From RUG721 sp040307385 (lineage in GTDB: Bacteria; Actinomycetota; Coriobacteriia; Coriobacteriales; Atopobiaceae): a stretch of 64,000 nt of DNA. Positions 39,192 to 49,357 of the stretch are shown here, in pieces (the stretch's first letter is position 1; each line of letters starts with the position of its first letter). Position numbers and translations under genes: made by a program. Below the pieces are notes generated by a model, which saw only the letters and a list, made by a program, of their open reading frames with translations, ran no database searches and was not told where the DNA came from. The stretch spans positions 53,757-117,756 of the forward strand of contig JAWRJQ010000099.1 of the NCBI GenBank assembly GCA_040307385.1, read 5' to 3'.

Positions 39192-39390
39192 AGCCCTTGT
39201 GGAATCGAAAACATCAACCGGATACGCAGCAACGGCGATCCGGAAGCCGAGAATGATATCGATCCGAAGACCTTCACCGAGAAATACGGAGCGGCCAACG
39301 CGGAAAACGCCAGGGAGAAAAGGCTGAATCCCGGCGGTATGACTCAGGACAAGGGACTGCAGGATCTAAAGACGCCGACGATCGAAGAGC
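39192..39390 (+). pseudogene. Decayed C-terminal fragment of the unknown family found at 40145-42155
   Basis: The frame is open but has no start. It reads ENINRIRSNGDPEAENDID, then PKTFTEKYGAANAENAREKR. The intact relative nearby ends with INRKRDPQDQIDKNTFTKDYGG, the same arrangement of INR-R, DP, ID and TFT-x-x-YG. It keeps a terminator hairpin downstream. It seems to be the last third of a lost paralogue in opposite orientation. Confidence 0.45.
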
Positions 39391-39424
39391 ATTCATGCTG
39401 CCGTAGCATCCAACCGGCACAATC

Positions 39425-39457
39425 AAAGAGACGCCGTCGTTTGAACGGCGTCTTTTT
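39425..39457 (+). terminator. Terminator downstream of the decayed fragment
   Basis: AGACGCCGT pairs with ACGGCGTCT, followed by TTTTG. Confidence 0.8.
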
Positions 39458-39541
39458 GCGCGTTTCAGCGGCGGCGGGCTTTATTTTATGATCCTTTGAT
39501 GGTATAATAGCCTAAAACAAGATATGATAAGGAGGCTCATC

Positions 39542-40072
39542 ATGGCGGCAGTGCTGGAGTTCAGAAAGAGCAGGGCGGAGGACATTCCCCGCATGCTGGA
39601 GATTTTCGCAAGAGCCAGACGGCTCATGGACGAGACGGGAAACACGACCCAATGGACGACGGCAGACAGGCCCCGCGAGGAGCTGCTGCTGAATGACATC
39701 GCCCTGGACCGCAGCTACGTCTGCCTTCATGAGGGCAGGATCGTCGGGACCTTCGTCTACATGTACGGAGACGATCCCGAACCCGGCTACAGAGCGGAGA
39801 GGATCACGGAGGGCGGCTGGAAGGACGCGGGTCCCTACGGCGTCATTCACAGGATCGCCTCCAGCGGCGAGCTGAAGGGGATCGGCACGGCGTGCATCGA
39901 ATGGTGCGCGGCGCAGTGCCCGCACATCCGCATCGACACCCATCCCAACAACAAACCGATGCGCGGCCTTCTCGAAAAGCTCGGCTTCGTGCGCTGCGGG
40001 ACGATGTCCGTGCCCGTCGACGACGGCGTCCGCGTGATCTACGAGAGATCCGAAAGCGTGCATGCGCGCTGA
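39542..40072 (+). CDS. GNAT-family N-acetyltransferase
   Basis: 176 residues. It starts EFRKSRAEDIPRMLEIFARA, typical of GNAT domains, with acetyl-CoA-loop-like ASSGELKGIGTACIEW near residue 112 and a C-terminal GLLEKLGFVRCGTM. The substrate is unknown. AAGGAGG at 39529-39535 fixes the ATG at 39542; TATAAT at 39503-39508 is a likely -10 box. Convergent with the frameshifted gene after it. Confidence 0.85.
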   Translation: MAAVLEFRKSRAEDIPRMLEIFARARRLMDETGNTTQWTTADRPREELLLNDIALDRSYVCLHEGRIVGTFVYMYGDDPEPGYRAERITEGGWKDAGPYGVIHRIASSGELKGIGTACIEWCAAQCPHIRIDTHPNNKPMRGLLEKLGFVRCGTMSVPVDDGVRVIYERSESVHAR

Positions 40073-40094
40073 TACTGCATCTGCATCTGAGCAT

Positions 40095-40125
40095 AAAGCC
40101 CCGGAACCGAGCGGTCCGGGGCTTA
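40095..40125. terminator. Hairpin between convergent genes
   Basis: AAGCCCCGGA pairs with TCCGGGGCTT. T-rich flanks are short on both strands; likely shared by the GNAT gene and the opposing gene. Confidence 0.7.
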
Positions 40126-40144
40126 TTCATGTTCGGCTTTGGGC

Positions 40145-42155
40145 TCAGACGCTCATCATCGGCGCTTGCGATTCCTTCTCGGGCTCAGCGAGGGGATTCT
40201 TGATCCGCTTGAGCTCGTTCCAGGTGCGGATGCTGTTGCGGTCAGTATTGCCTCCGTAGTCTTTCGTGAAAGTATTCTTGTCTATCTGATCCTGCGGATC
40301 ACGTTTGCGGTTGATCCTGTCGATCATCTCGTCGGTGCGCAATCTGGCGCCGGGGACGAACTTCAGGACGGCTGCCGCAGCGTCGAGAGCGCTGTCGAAG
40401 GTGTTCGCACCCTTTAAAGTCCTGCGTGCCTTCTCCTTGCCAAAGGTGTACGCATCGACGCAATCGAGGATGTGCATGTTCGCTTCCATGATGGCGGCGC
40501 GCTTGTCAGGACTCTTCCAGTGCATGGATTTCTCCAGCTCGGCGACCTTTTTCACGTTGTTGTAGAGTTTCTGGTAGGCTTCGCTGTGGCCCTTGGGATC
40601 GACCATGTTCTTGAGGACTTTCGCCATGGATCTGGAGTAGGTGAACGCGGCGCCTTCGGGGACTCTGTACAGCTTGTCCCGCATCTCCAGGCTCTTGCTT
40701 CTGGCTGCGTTTTCGCTCCCGAGCGCACTCGTCAGCTCGCCGGGCTTGAGGGAATCGAGGGCGTAGCTCTTGCGGATGAACTTAGACATCTCGTCGATCG
40801 TGGAGGTTTTATACTCCTTTTTCAGATCCTTCATATAATGCGCTGCAATGACCTTCGACAGGTCGCTTACGAGCTTTTTATTGTTCCTCGCTCCGCTCCC
40901 GTGAAGATGGCTGTCGATATATGCCTGGTATTTGCCCTCGTCCCGGAACACGCTGTCGTCCGCGGTGCTTTTCCTCGGCGCTTCTACGGTGCTTAGCAGC
41001 ATGCCCGCGTTGCGTTCCTTGACGTCGCCTGCGTTCATCGTATACATATCCTTGCGGTAAGAGGGGCCGTTTGCAGAATAATTGGCGTCGCTGGGCGTTC
41101 TGGCAGCCTCAACACATCGAATGACGTTTTGCTTCTCCATGCCGAGAGAGGTGAGCATATTGGCAAGCTCCGGGAAAGAGAGCTTTTGCCCGCAGAGTTT
41201 CCGGTTGATCTCGGTCAGCTGCTTTGCGGCTTCGGGGTCCTGCTTCGCGCGTTCCTGCAGAGTTTTATGAGCGTGTCCAGCGAGACGTCGATCTGCTCGC
41301 TGGCGTCCTGCTTCGCGCGTTCCTGCAGAGTTTTATAGCCAAGCTCGAACTGATCCAGCGCGCCGGACAGATCGTCGGGCGACATGTGAGACAGGTCCGC
41401 CTCTCTGCCGCCGATCGGTTTGCCATAGGTATTCTTGGAGGAATAGAATACGGACATATCATGGCTGATCGCCTTGAAATTGTGCAGCTGCCCGATGGCG
41501 CTCTCCTTCTTGGGCTGCGCGTTTTCAAAGCCGATCAGAATGCTGCCGCAGTGCCGTAGGTCGCCCTTTCGCATGCGGATGTACATGTGACCGAAACTGC
41601 CCTGGTCGTCGATGCAGTCCGTTTTGTTGAAGGCCTTGCCCATGCCGCCCAGAGGGATGTTCATTCCGTAATTGCCGACGTATGTCGTGACTTTTTTGTA
41701 GAGCTGTGCCTTCTTCAGCTGTTTCTTCCAGCGGATGCGGGTCTCCTTGAACTGTTCCGTCATGTTGCCACGCTTGTCTACCTTGCGGCGGTTCATCTCG
41801 TGGCTGGCGAATCGTCCCTTGAACACAACGCCCGTGTCTAGGGCGTTCTTGCGCCAGGAGTCATAGACCTTGTCCTGTTTCGCCTTCTCTCCGAAGGGTA
41901 GGGTATAGGCGACCTTGCTGCCGTGGCTGAACAGCTCTGCCGTGGGGCCTTGTCCGTGAATGGCGTCCCGTCATTGAGCGCAGCCTCGATCTCAGTCATG
42001 TCAGCCTCCGAAACGTTCCAGTTGTTGCGTTCCGCAGCCGAAACAACGTCGCTTCCGGGGATGTGGCTCTTCCGCTCAAAATCGAACTCGCCTGCAGCCC
42101 TTCGCTGCTCAAGCTCAAGATATTTGAGCGCGAGAGTATCTTTTCTGTTAGGCAT
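40145..42155 (-). pseudogene. Frameshifted large gene of unknown family
   Basis: A start at 42155 (AAAGGGGTG upstream, MPNRKDTLALKYLELEQ) opens a protein that would be about 660 residues, but the frame is broken twice. Near 41,950 the text shifts after PFTDKAP, continuing in another frame as AELFSHGSKVAYTLPFGE. Near 41,268 a 32-base repeat shifts it again, after KTLQERAKQD, into PEAAKQLTEINRKLCG. The pieces are 42155-41950, about 41950-41268 and about 41268-40145. There is no signal peptide and no domain I know; the middle has GHMYIRMRKGDLRHCGSILI. A decayed paralogue fragment lies at 39192-39390. It may be a real pseudogene or carry sequencing errors. Confidence 0.6.
41237..41336. repeat. 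32-base direct repeat at 68-base period inside the frameshifted gene
   Basis: The same 32 bases (starting GTCCTGCTTCGCGCGTTCCT) stand at 41237-41268 and 41305-41336. The 68-base offset is not a multiple of three, so the duplication itself shifts the frame. Confidence 0.9.
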
Positions 42156-42437
42156 GATGACACCCCTTTCGGAGATGTGGTGTATCCATGCAAGCAAGGG
42201 AACAGAAACGTATTTCTATCAATATAATATACTACTGTTCCGCTTGAAAATCAATCATAATGGCGGAAGGGGTCAGGCTGTACTCAATGCGGCTGTCACA
42301 AGAAAAGCGCCCGGAAATGAAACATTTCCGGCGTTCGTTTACGGAGCGGGAAGCCGGGACGAGCGGTTGATTGCGCGTGACTTCATATTTGCATAACGGT
42401 CGAAGCGCGCGGCGGGAAGTCTGATCCCGATCGCCGC
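42156..42437. other. Space between divergent genes
   Basis: No gene. It contains one perfect hairpin, CCGGAAATG-AAA-CATTTCCGG (42311-42331), without a T-run, and AT-rich sequence near 42,210-42,260 that may hold the promoter of the minus-strand gene. Confidence 0.5.
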
Positions 42438-42466
42438 TTGTAAAGGATAAGGGGATTTGATAAAAT
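42438..42466 (+). promoter_or_regulatory. Promoter of the LRR surface-protein gene
   Basis: TTGTAA (42438-42443) and TAAAAT (42461-42466) at 17-base spacing, 48 bases before the ATG. Confidence 0.6.
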
Positions 42467-42514
42467 AGGAACAGATCGAATGGATCATTCCAGAGGCTGT
42501 AAGGAGGCGTTTTT

Positions 42515-45500
42515 ATGAAGCTGCGCGCGTTGGCGCTCGTTTTGGTGCTTGCCATGTTATCCGGCCTGATGCCCGTCTATGCTGCCGAGGTGGTGGCCAG
42601 CGGGTATTGCGGGAGCACCGATGGCAACTATCTCAATGTCCAATGGACGCTGGACAGCGACGGCAAGCTGACTGTCAGCGGCACCGGCGAAATGGGCTGG
42701 ATGTGGTATGCCGAGGACGCAGATGGTGTTGTTACCGGTTTTGCCTGGGCTTCTCATCGGGATGAAATCAGAACAGCCGTGATCGAGGAAGGCGTCACCA
42801 GCGTCGGGAGCCATATGTTTTATGACTGCGAGAATCTTGTGAGCGTCAGCATCCCTTCCTCTGTGACGAAGATCGGTCAGGGGGCTTTTTCCTACTGCAA
42901 GATCCTGTCGGAGCTCAATATACCTGACACCGTGACGGAAATGGAGTCAGAGCTCGCGCGCGAGAGCGAAAGTCTGACTACGGTCCACCTGCCGTCCGGA
43001 CTGACCGCGATCCCGGATTATGCCTTCAGTGGATGCAAAGCTTTAAAATCTGCCCCGATACCGGACAGCGTCACGATGATCGGGAAGGACGCTTTTTATA
43101 AATGCTATGCGCTGGAGGGAGTGCGGCTGCCGAAGGGCATTTTGTCGATCGGCGAGTATGCATTCTACCATTGCATGAAGCTTTCGAATATCAAGCTACC
43201 GGAAGGACTGCGCAGGATCGGCGCATGGGCGTTCAGCAATTGCAGTCTGGAAAGCGTCGTCATACCCTCTTCGATCCGTGAGATAGAGAACGGCGCTTTC
43301 AGCGACAACAGAGATCTGTACACGATCAGCCTGCCGGATAAACTGACAAGGATCGGAGACAGCGCTTTCTTTGGCAGCCACGTGCACGATTTCCATATGC
43401 CAATGACGGTCACTGAGATCGGATCATACGCTTTTTACGACTGCAGCTTTCGGGAAGTAGTGATCCCCAGCGGCGTCACAGAGATCGGATCGTATGCTTT
43501 TGCGGAGAATGAGGGACTGGAAAAGGTGCTGATCCTCTCGGGAGTCGAGAGCGTCGGCGAGAGGGCGTTCAGCGGCAGCGGCGGCGATATGGAAAGAGAT
43601 GATGACGGATACGTCATCCACCGCAGCGAAGTCTCTGTCTACATCCCGGCGACCGTCACAAGCATCGGGAACTACGCGCTTTACGCCGCGCTGGAGGGCG
43701 TTTATTACGGCGGCTCCAAAGAGCAGTGGGATGAGCTGATGAAGAATGCCGCTTATGTTCCGCACGAAGACCTCGTGCATTACGGCGCCTCCAGCCGCAG
43801 CGTGGACGTTCGTTATCAACCGGGCTATTATATCTCGCCCATGGATTTCGGCGACATCGTCCTCAACGGCCCCGGCGACGCCAGCGCGTATTTTCAGGTC
43901 GAAACAGAAAATCATCTGATGGCCGGCGGCGCGAAGCTGGAATACTGCTTCGTAAACGGCTCACAGGCGGGCGTCTTTACTCCCGTCACGGCCGACCGCT
44001 ACGGCATCGTCGAGGTGAAGCTGCCCCATCAGACGAAGGTCGGGCACAATACGTACCGCATCTGGTTCAGCACCGCCAACCGCATTGAAGTCTTTGACGA
44101 CGATCAGGAGGTGTCCGTCACCGTCAGCGAGCCCTCTTACGGGCAGTCCTGGGAAGCAACGGCCGATCTCGGCGTCGAGGGCGGCGTCGGTTCCGGCGTC
44201 GGAGGCAAGATCGGCCCGGCAGAGGCGAAGGCGGAGTATATCAGCGCTTCTCTGCAGCTGGGCGTAAAGACGGCGGTCTCCCTCGAGGAGGAATACGAAA
44301 ACGGCGTCAGGTCGCTGACGCTGAAAAGCGCAGGCGGTCTGAACGGTGGGTTGAAGGTGAGCAGCGGCGTCAAGGCAAAGCTGAGCGAGTCGCTGAACGT
44401 CACGCCGCTGGAGGCCACGATGGGCGGCACCGTCGGAGCCTTTACGGAATACGGCATGAAGCTGGAGAACTACGATCCCGCCGACCGGGAGCAGCGCGCC
44501 GGTATCCGCACGTTTTTGATCTATCACATGCTGGGCAGCACCTCGGTCTTTACGCAGATGTTCGTACAGGCCCTCGACCCGGAATGCAACCAGATCGCAG
44601 GCACCCGCAGCGTGACGGTCAAGAATAAGCTGGAGGCCCTGAAGGCGGGCACCGACAACGGCTTCAAGGGCTCTCTCAGCAGCCTCGGCGAAACGACCGT
44701 GTGGACCCAGACGGAAGCCGTCGATCTGACGGGGAGCGACGCGTCGCGGACGTTTACGAACGGGGTCGTGACCGACGTGGGCGCGGGTCTTTTATCCGGC
44801 TCCCATACGACAGAGGGAAAGGCCGGCGCCGTGTACACTGTCGGCACATCCAATTACATTTTCGGCCGAAGCCTGTCCAATCATAAGGAGGTCTCCGTCG
44901 TCAAGGACGACAGCGACGTTATCGTCGGCGCAAGCTACAAAGTCTACGACGGCGACGAGCACGGTCTCAATTTCCCCGAATACAGCACCGACGTTTATTC
45001 CAAGGTGAGCTATTCCGGCGACAGCATCGAGACGCTGGTCAACACGTCGCAGCATCTGCGCGGCGTTTCTGATGGGAATATGTTCGCCGGGATCCAGGGC
45101 GCCATCGACGAGCTTTCCTCATCCGACCTCATCGCGCAGGTCAAGGAGACGACGAAGAAGAAGACAGGCCTGGAGGGTGATTTCCCCGTCAGCTTCCAGA
45201 TGGGCGAAAAGCTGGGCATCGAGGTCGGACTTTCCGGCGAATGGAGCTATTCCTGGGACGACAAGACCAGCGCTCTGTATCTGGGTAAGGAATACGTCAA
45301 GACCACCTCCGATCTGACGGCGGAGGACGTCAGGGGCAAGCTGGTCTCGCTGCCGTCCATCGTCGGCGACGCGCTGAGAGCCATCGCGTCCGACGCGGTC
45401 AGTGGCATCAAGGCCGTCGGCGGCAAGATCGGCAGCGGTGTAGGCGATACGTACAACACCATCCGCAGACACAAAACCGATCCGTATTCCTACTGGTTCG

Positions 45501-46828
45501 CCCGGATCACTGATTTCGTCGAGGAAGAAGAGGTCAGACGCTCCGACAGCTACGCCATTGTATCGCTGATGGACGAGGACAGCGAAGTTCAGTCCGTATC
45601 GGCGACGATCGGCGCGCCTGTTCTGGTGACGGTGTATACTGACGAGAGCTGCGAGACGGTCGTTTCGGACGAGGAGCTGGCAGCTGCCGCAGCGGCGGGC
45701 AACCCCGTGGAGCTCGTCATGCGCTATACGGACGAAATGCTGGAGCAGGCCGGCATGTGGGTTGATGAGACGGTGCCCGAGGTGATGATGTTCCGCTACG
45801 ACCGTGAACGCGGCTGCTATATCCGCGTCGAAGGCGTCAACGACCGCGATGCGCGCACCGTCACCGCCTCGCTGACAAGAAACGGCGAATATATCCTGGC
45901 GCTGGATTCCGTGGCGCCGATCATCGAGGACGTCTGCCAGATTACAGACGGTCTCAGTCCCACGTTCACGATGAAGCTCAGCGATCTCAGCGGGATCGAG
46001 TCTTTCCGTCTGTGGCTGGAAAAGGGCGTTGACGGCGAAGAGGACTGGAGCTGGGTCAAGGTCGGCGACGATCTGATCATCACCGACACGCTGACGCAGT
46101 TTTTCGACCCCGAGAGCGGCACGCTGGAGCTGACGATCCCGCAGACGCTGGAGAGCGACGTCAGCTATCGTCTGTGCTATCGCGCCGCCGACAGGCTCGG
46201 CAATGAAACGGAGGAAGACGTGGAGGCTTACACCTTCAGCGTCAACCGTGATGAGATGGCTGCAGGTCAGCTGACGGTCCCCGAGGGCGTCGCCAACGGA
46301 AACGAGCCTTTTACCGTGACGTTCCCCGATCTGGGCGGCGTCGTGCATGTGTCGCTTCTACTCAAGGCAGGGGACACGGAGCTGGAGCCCATCGATATGG
46401 TGCGCACTCCGGACGGCTGGACTGCCGTCGTGCGTCCGGTGAGCGGCGCGGGAGAGCTGACGCTCACGGCGTTGACCTTCGACTGCTACGGCAATACAGC
46501 GACCTCCGAGCCTGCCGTCGTGGCGATAGAGAGCCTGGCCAACGAAGGGACCATGGGCGACGATCAGCAGCTGGAATGGTCCTTTGATCCCAAGCTTCAT
46601 GCGGTCACGGTAAACGACATCAAAAAGGCGCCCGTGCTCGGCGAGGGCAGCCATATCATTGCGGTCGCTTACAGCGAAGACGGCCAAATGCTCTCCGCCG
46701 CGATCATTGACCGGACCGGCGGCGACGCGATGACAGATCCGAATGCCGCGGCGGTGAAGCTGTTCTGGATCACGGACAGCGGCGAACCGCTGTGCGGCGT
46801 GAAGGTCATCGAAACTGACGAAAGGTGA
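42515..46828 (+). CDS. Secreted BspA-type leucine-rich-repeat surface protein
   Basis: 1437 residues. A signal peptide (MKLRALALVLVLAMLSG, cleavage near VYAAE) is followed by a short N-terminal domain with GTGEMGWMW, then about 12 LRR_5 repeats from residue 85 to 400 (units such as IPSSVTKIGQGAFSYC). Residues 430-950 hold beta-rich and Gly-rich regions without a family I know; the C-terminal 400 resemble Ig-like folds. No LPXTG or SLH motif is seen. BspA-like proteins bind host or microbial surfaces. AAGGAGG precedes the ATG. Confidence 0.85.
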   Translation: MKLRALALVLVLAMLSGLMPVYAAEVVASGYCGSTDGNYLNVQWTLDSDGKLTVSGTGEMGWMWYAEDADGVVTGFAWASHRDEIRTAVIEEGVTSVGSHMFYDCENLVSVSIPSSVTKIGQGAFSYCKILSELNIPDTVTEMESELARESESLTTVHLPSGLTAIPDYAFSGCKALKSAPIPDSVTMIGKDAFYKCYALEGVRLPKGILSIGEYAFYHCMKLSNIKLPEGLRRIGAWAFSNCSLESVVIPSSIREIENGAFSDNRDLYTISLPDKLTRIGDSAFFGSHVHDFHMPMTVTEIGSYAFYDCSFREVVIPSGVTEIGSYAFAENEGLEKVLILSGVESVGERAFSGSGGDMERDDDGYVIHRSEVSVYIPATVTSIGNYALYAALEGVYYGGSKEQWDELMKNAAYVPHEDLVHYGASSRSVDVRYQPGYYISPMDFGDIVLNGPGDASAYFQVETENHLMAGGAKLEYCFVNGSQAGVFTPVTADRYGIVEVKLPHQTKVGHNTYRIWFSTANRIEVFDDDQEVSVTVSEPSYGQSWEATADLGVEGGVGSGVGGKIGPAEAKAEYISASLQLGVKTAVSLEEEYENGVRSLTLKSAGGLNGGLKVSSGVKAKLSESLNVTPLEATMGGTVGAFTEYGMKLENYDPADREQRAGIRTFLIYHMLGSTSVFTQMFVQALDPECNQIAGTRSVTVKNKLEALKAGTDNGFKGSLSSLGETTVWTQTEAVDLTGSDASRTFTNGVVTDVGAGLLSGSHTTEGKAGAVYTVGTSNYIFGRSLSNHKEVSVVKDDSDVIVGASYKVYDGDEHGLNFPEYSTDVYSKVSYSGDSIETLVNTSQHLRGVSDGNMFAGIQGAIDELSSSDLIAQVKETTKKKTGLEGDFPVSFQMGEKLGIEVGLSGEWSYSWDDKTSALYLGKEYVKTTSDLTAEDVRGKLVSLPSIVGDALRAIASDAVSGIKAVGGKIGSGVGDTYNTIRRHKTDPYSYWFARITDFVEEEEVRRSDSYAIVSLMDEDSEVQSVSATIGAPVLVTVYTDESCETVVSDEELAAAAAAGNPVELVMRYTDEMLEQAGMWVDETVPEVMMFRYDRERGCYIRVEGVNDRDARTVTASLTRNGEYILALDSVAPIIEDVCQITDGLSPTFTMKLSDLSGIESFRLWLEKGVDGEEDWSWVKVGDDLIITDTLTQFFDPESGTLELTIPQTLESDVSYRLCYRAADRLGNETEEDVEAYTFSVNRDEMAAGQLTVPEGVANGNEPFTVTFPDLGGVVHVSLLLKAGDTELEPIDMVRTPDGWTAVVRPVSGAGELTLTALTFDCYGNTATSEPAVVAIESLANEGTMGDDQQLEWSFDPKLHAVTVNDIKKAPVLGEGSHIIAVAYSEDGQMLSAAIIDRTGGDAMTDPNAAAVKLFWITDSGEPLCGVKVIETDER

Positions 46829-46836
46829 GGATCGAT

Positions 46837-47145
46837 ATGGAGATCAAAGGCATCCTGGCCTGGGCGTTCCTGCTCACGGTCTGCGGGGCCGTCATCCTGT
46901 TTTCACGGAAGCTGAAAAAGGAGATCGAGCAGAATGGGATCGAAGCAAAGGGCGTGATCTCCCGGATCGAGGATATGGGCGGCCCGGACGAGATCGACCT
47001 CCAATACTACGTGCGCTACCGCACCGAAGACGGCGAGACGATTGAAGGGCTGCTCTCGAATCCCACGTCCGACCTGCAGGTCGGACAGCCCGTCGATCTG
47101 AAATACCACCCCAAATACAAGGCAAACGCAAGACTGATCCGATAA
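46837..47145 (+). CDS. Small membrane protein, DUF3592-like
   Basis: 102 residues. One membrane helix (ILAWAFLLTVCGAVILF) is followed by a soluble beta-type domain with GVISRIEDMGG, VRYRTEDGET and VGQPVDLKYHPKYK, resembling DUF3592. Function unknown. It starts 8 bases after the LRR gene, with AGGTGAGG as ribosome site, so it is in the same transcript. Confidence 0.65.
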   Translation: MEIKGILAWAFLLTVCGAVILFSRKLKKEIEQNGIEAKGVISRIEDMGGPDEIDLQYYVRYRTEDGETIEGLLSNPTSDLQVGQPVDLKYHPKYKANARLIR

Positions 47146-47175
47146 GCGATCAATAAACGGCTAGGAGTGATGATC

Positions 47176-49293
47176 ATGAAACATAACAGGCTGACGACGC
47201 TTTTGCTGGCGCTGGTCGTCGCGCTTTCGCTGACGGTCACGGTGTCGGCGGCGGACGACGCCGTGTTGACGCGCGGTGAGTTCGTGACGGCGCTGTACGG
47301 CGCGAGCGGGACGACCGGGACGTCTCCGGCGCAGAGCGTCTTTTCAGACGTCCCGGCGGAGGGCACACTGGCGCAGGCCGTGAGCTGGGCGGCGGACAAC
47401 GGGATCGTCAACGGTCTCGGCGACGGCCGCTTCGGGCCGGAGGACCCCGTGACCCGGGAGCAGATGGTCACGATGCTCTACCGCTTCGCGCAGTCGCTGG
47501 GGCAGGACCCGCAGGGCCAGTGGATGTTCCCGCTGGGCTTCCGGGACGCCGAGACGGTCTCCGCTTGGGCGGACAAGGCCGTCCAATGGGCGGTGATGAA
47601 CCGCATCATCGTCGGCTCCGGCAGTGAGCTTATGCCGAAGGCAACGGCGACCGACGATCAGCTCGTCGCCGTCATGGATCGCTGGAACAGCTTCCTGACG
47701 CCGGAAGGGGAGAGCAGAGGCGTCATGATCCTCTACACCAGCGACGTGCACTGCGGCATCGAGAAGGGCTTCGGGTATGCAGGCTTCTGGGAGGTCAAAA
47801 ACGCGCTGATCGCCCAGGGCTATGACGTGATCCTCGTGGATGACGGCGACAACATCCAGGGCGAGACCATCGGCACGATGACCAAGGGTGCGGCGCTGAT
47901 GGAGCTGATGGATCAGATGGGCTACAGCGTGGCCATCCCGGGCAACCATGAGTTCGACTACGGCATGGACACGTTCCTTTCGCTGGCAGACGCGGCGAAG
48001 CACACCTATATCTCCTGCAATTTCGTCCACAACGGGAGGCCCGTCTTCGAGCGCTACGCCATGCGCGAGCTCGGCGAGAAGAAGATCGCTTTTGTGGGCG
48101 TGACGACGCCGCTGACGATCACCTCGTCCACCCCGACGAACTTCCAGGATGAGAACGGTCAGTTTGTCTACGGCTTCCTGCAGGATCAGACGGGCGAGGC
48201 CGTCTATCAGGCCGTACAGTCTGCGGTGAACGACGCCCGCGCCGAAGGGGCTGACTTCGTGATCGTTCTGGCGCACCTCGGCAATGAGGCGGAAAGCTTC
48301 CCGTGGACTTATGCAGACGTCATTTCGCATACCACCGGCATCGACGCCTTCCTGGACGGGCACAGCCACGACACCGATCAGGTGATCATGAAAAACGCCG
48401 CGGGCGCGCTCGTTCCGCGTTCTGCCTGCGGGACAAAGCTGGAGAGCATCGGCTGGTGCAGCATCTCGCCCGACGGCAAGGTGGTCACGGGACTGTACAG
48501 CTGGAACCGTGAGGAGCCCGCGCCGACCGCGTTGGGCCTTGATAACGAACTGTCGCGCGCCGTCTCTGATGCGTTCGACGAGCTGGATGAAACGCTGAAT
48601 ACCGTCGTGGGCCGCACCGGCGCCACGTTGACGATCAATGATCCCACGGCCGTCGACAGCTCCGGAAAGCCGATCCGCATCGTGCGTCAGATGGAGACGA
48701 ATCTGGGCGATCTCGTTGCGGACGCCTACCGTCAGCAGGCCGTAGCCGATATCGGCTTTATGAACGGCGGCGGCATCCGCACCGATATCCGGTCGGGCGA
48801 CATCACGCTGAACGACCTTTACAGCGTTTTGCCCTTCGGCAACACACTGTGCATGGTCGAGGCGACCGGGCAGCAGATTCTTGACGCACTGGAGTGGGGC
48901 GCCCGCGCCGTACCCGGCGAGTCCGGCGCCTTCCTGCACGTTTCCGGTCTGAGCTATGAGATCGACACGACCGTCGATTCGACCTGTACGGAAAACGAGT
49001 ATGGCATGTTCACCGGCGTCACGGGTGAGCGCAGGGTGAAGAACGTTCTGGTGGGTGGTGAGCCCATCGATCCCGACAGGACCTACACGCTCGCAGCGCA
49101 CAACTATATGCTGCTGCAGCACGGCGACGGCTATACCATGTTCGACAGCGCACCGCTCCTGCTGGACGGCATCAAGCTCGACAACCAGCTGCTGATCGAT
49201 TATATCGTCAACGTTCTGGGCGGCGTGATCGGCGAGGAGTACGCCAATCCATACGGTCAGGGGAGGATCACGTTCACGTCACACGATAATTGA
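47176..49293 (+). CDS. SLH-anchored 5'-nucleotidase / metallophosphoesterase
   Basis: 705 residues. The signal peptide ends near VSAAD. Two to three S-layer-homology segments (TRGEFVTALYG, WAADNGIVNGLGDGRFGP, TREQMVTMLYRFA) cover residues 30-170 and should bind the cell wall. A UshA/5'-nucleotidase catalytic domain follows with YTSDVHCG, DDGDN, PGNHEFDYG and DGHSHD, and a C-terminal domain with MNGGGIRTDIRSGDIT. It probably removes phosphate from nucleotides at the cell surface. AGGAG places the start at the third in-frame candidate, 47176. Confidence 0.9.
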   Translation: MKHNRLTTLLLALVVALSLTVTVSAADDAVLTRGEFVTALYGASGTTGTSPAQSVFSDVPAEGTLAQAVSWAADNGIVNGLGDGRFGPEDPVTREQMVTMLYRFAQSLGQDPQGQWMFPLGFRDAETVSAWADKAVQWAVMNRIIVGSGSELMPKATATDDQLVAVMDRWNSFLTPEGESRGVMILYTSDVHCGIEKGFGYAGFWEVKNALIAQGYDVILVDDGDNIQGETIGTMTKGAALMELMDQMGYSVAIPGNHEFDYGMDTFLSLADAAKHTYISCNFVHNGRPVFERYAMRELGEKKIAFVGVTTPLTITSSTPTNFQDENGQFVYGFLQDQTGEAVYQAVQSAVNDARAEGADFVIVLAHLGNEAESFPWTYADVISHTTGIDAFLDGHSHDTDQVIMKNAAGALVPRSACGTKLESIGWCSISPDGKVVTGLYSWNREEPAPTALGLDNELSRAVSDAFDELDETLNTVVGRTGATLTINDPTAVDSSGKPIRIVRQMETNLGDLVADAYRQQAVADIGFMNGGGIRTDIRSGDITLNDLYSVLPFGNTLCMVEATGQQILDALEWGARAVPGESGAFLHVSGLSYEIDTTVDSTCTENEYGMFTGVTGERRVKNVLVGGEPIDPDRTYTLAAHNYMLLQHGDGYTMFDSAPLLLDGIKLDNQLLIDYIVNVLGGVIGEEYANPYGQGRITFTSHDN

Positions 49294-49311
49294 ACCCGCT
49301 TCGGAAACTTG

Positions 49312-49347
49312 AAAACGGCGGTCGCTTCGGCGATCGCCGTTCTTTTT
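49312..49347 (+). terminator. Terminator after the 5'-nucleotidase gene
   Basis: ACGGCGGTCGC and GCGATCGCCGT form a stem (one G-T pair) with a TTCG loop, followed by TCTTTTT. Confidence 0.9.
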
Positions 49348-49357
49348 CAAAGCGGTA

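Noticed and set aside
41237..41336. 32-base repeat as an insertion-sequence target duplication
   Set aside because: No mobile element lies between the copies, only 36 bases of the same coding sequence, so a slippage duplication is more likely.
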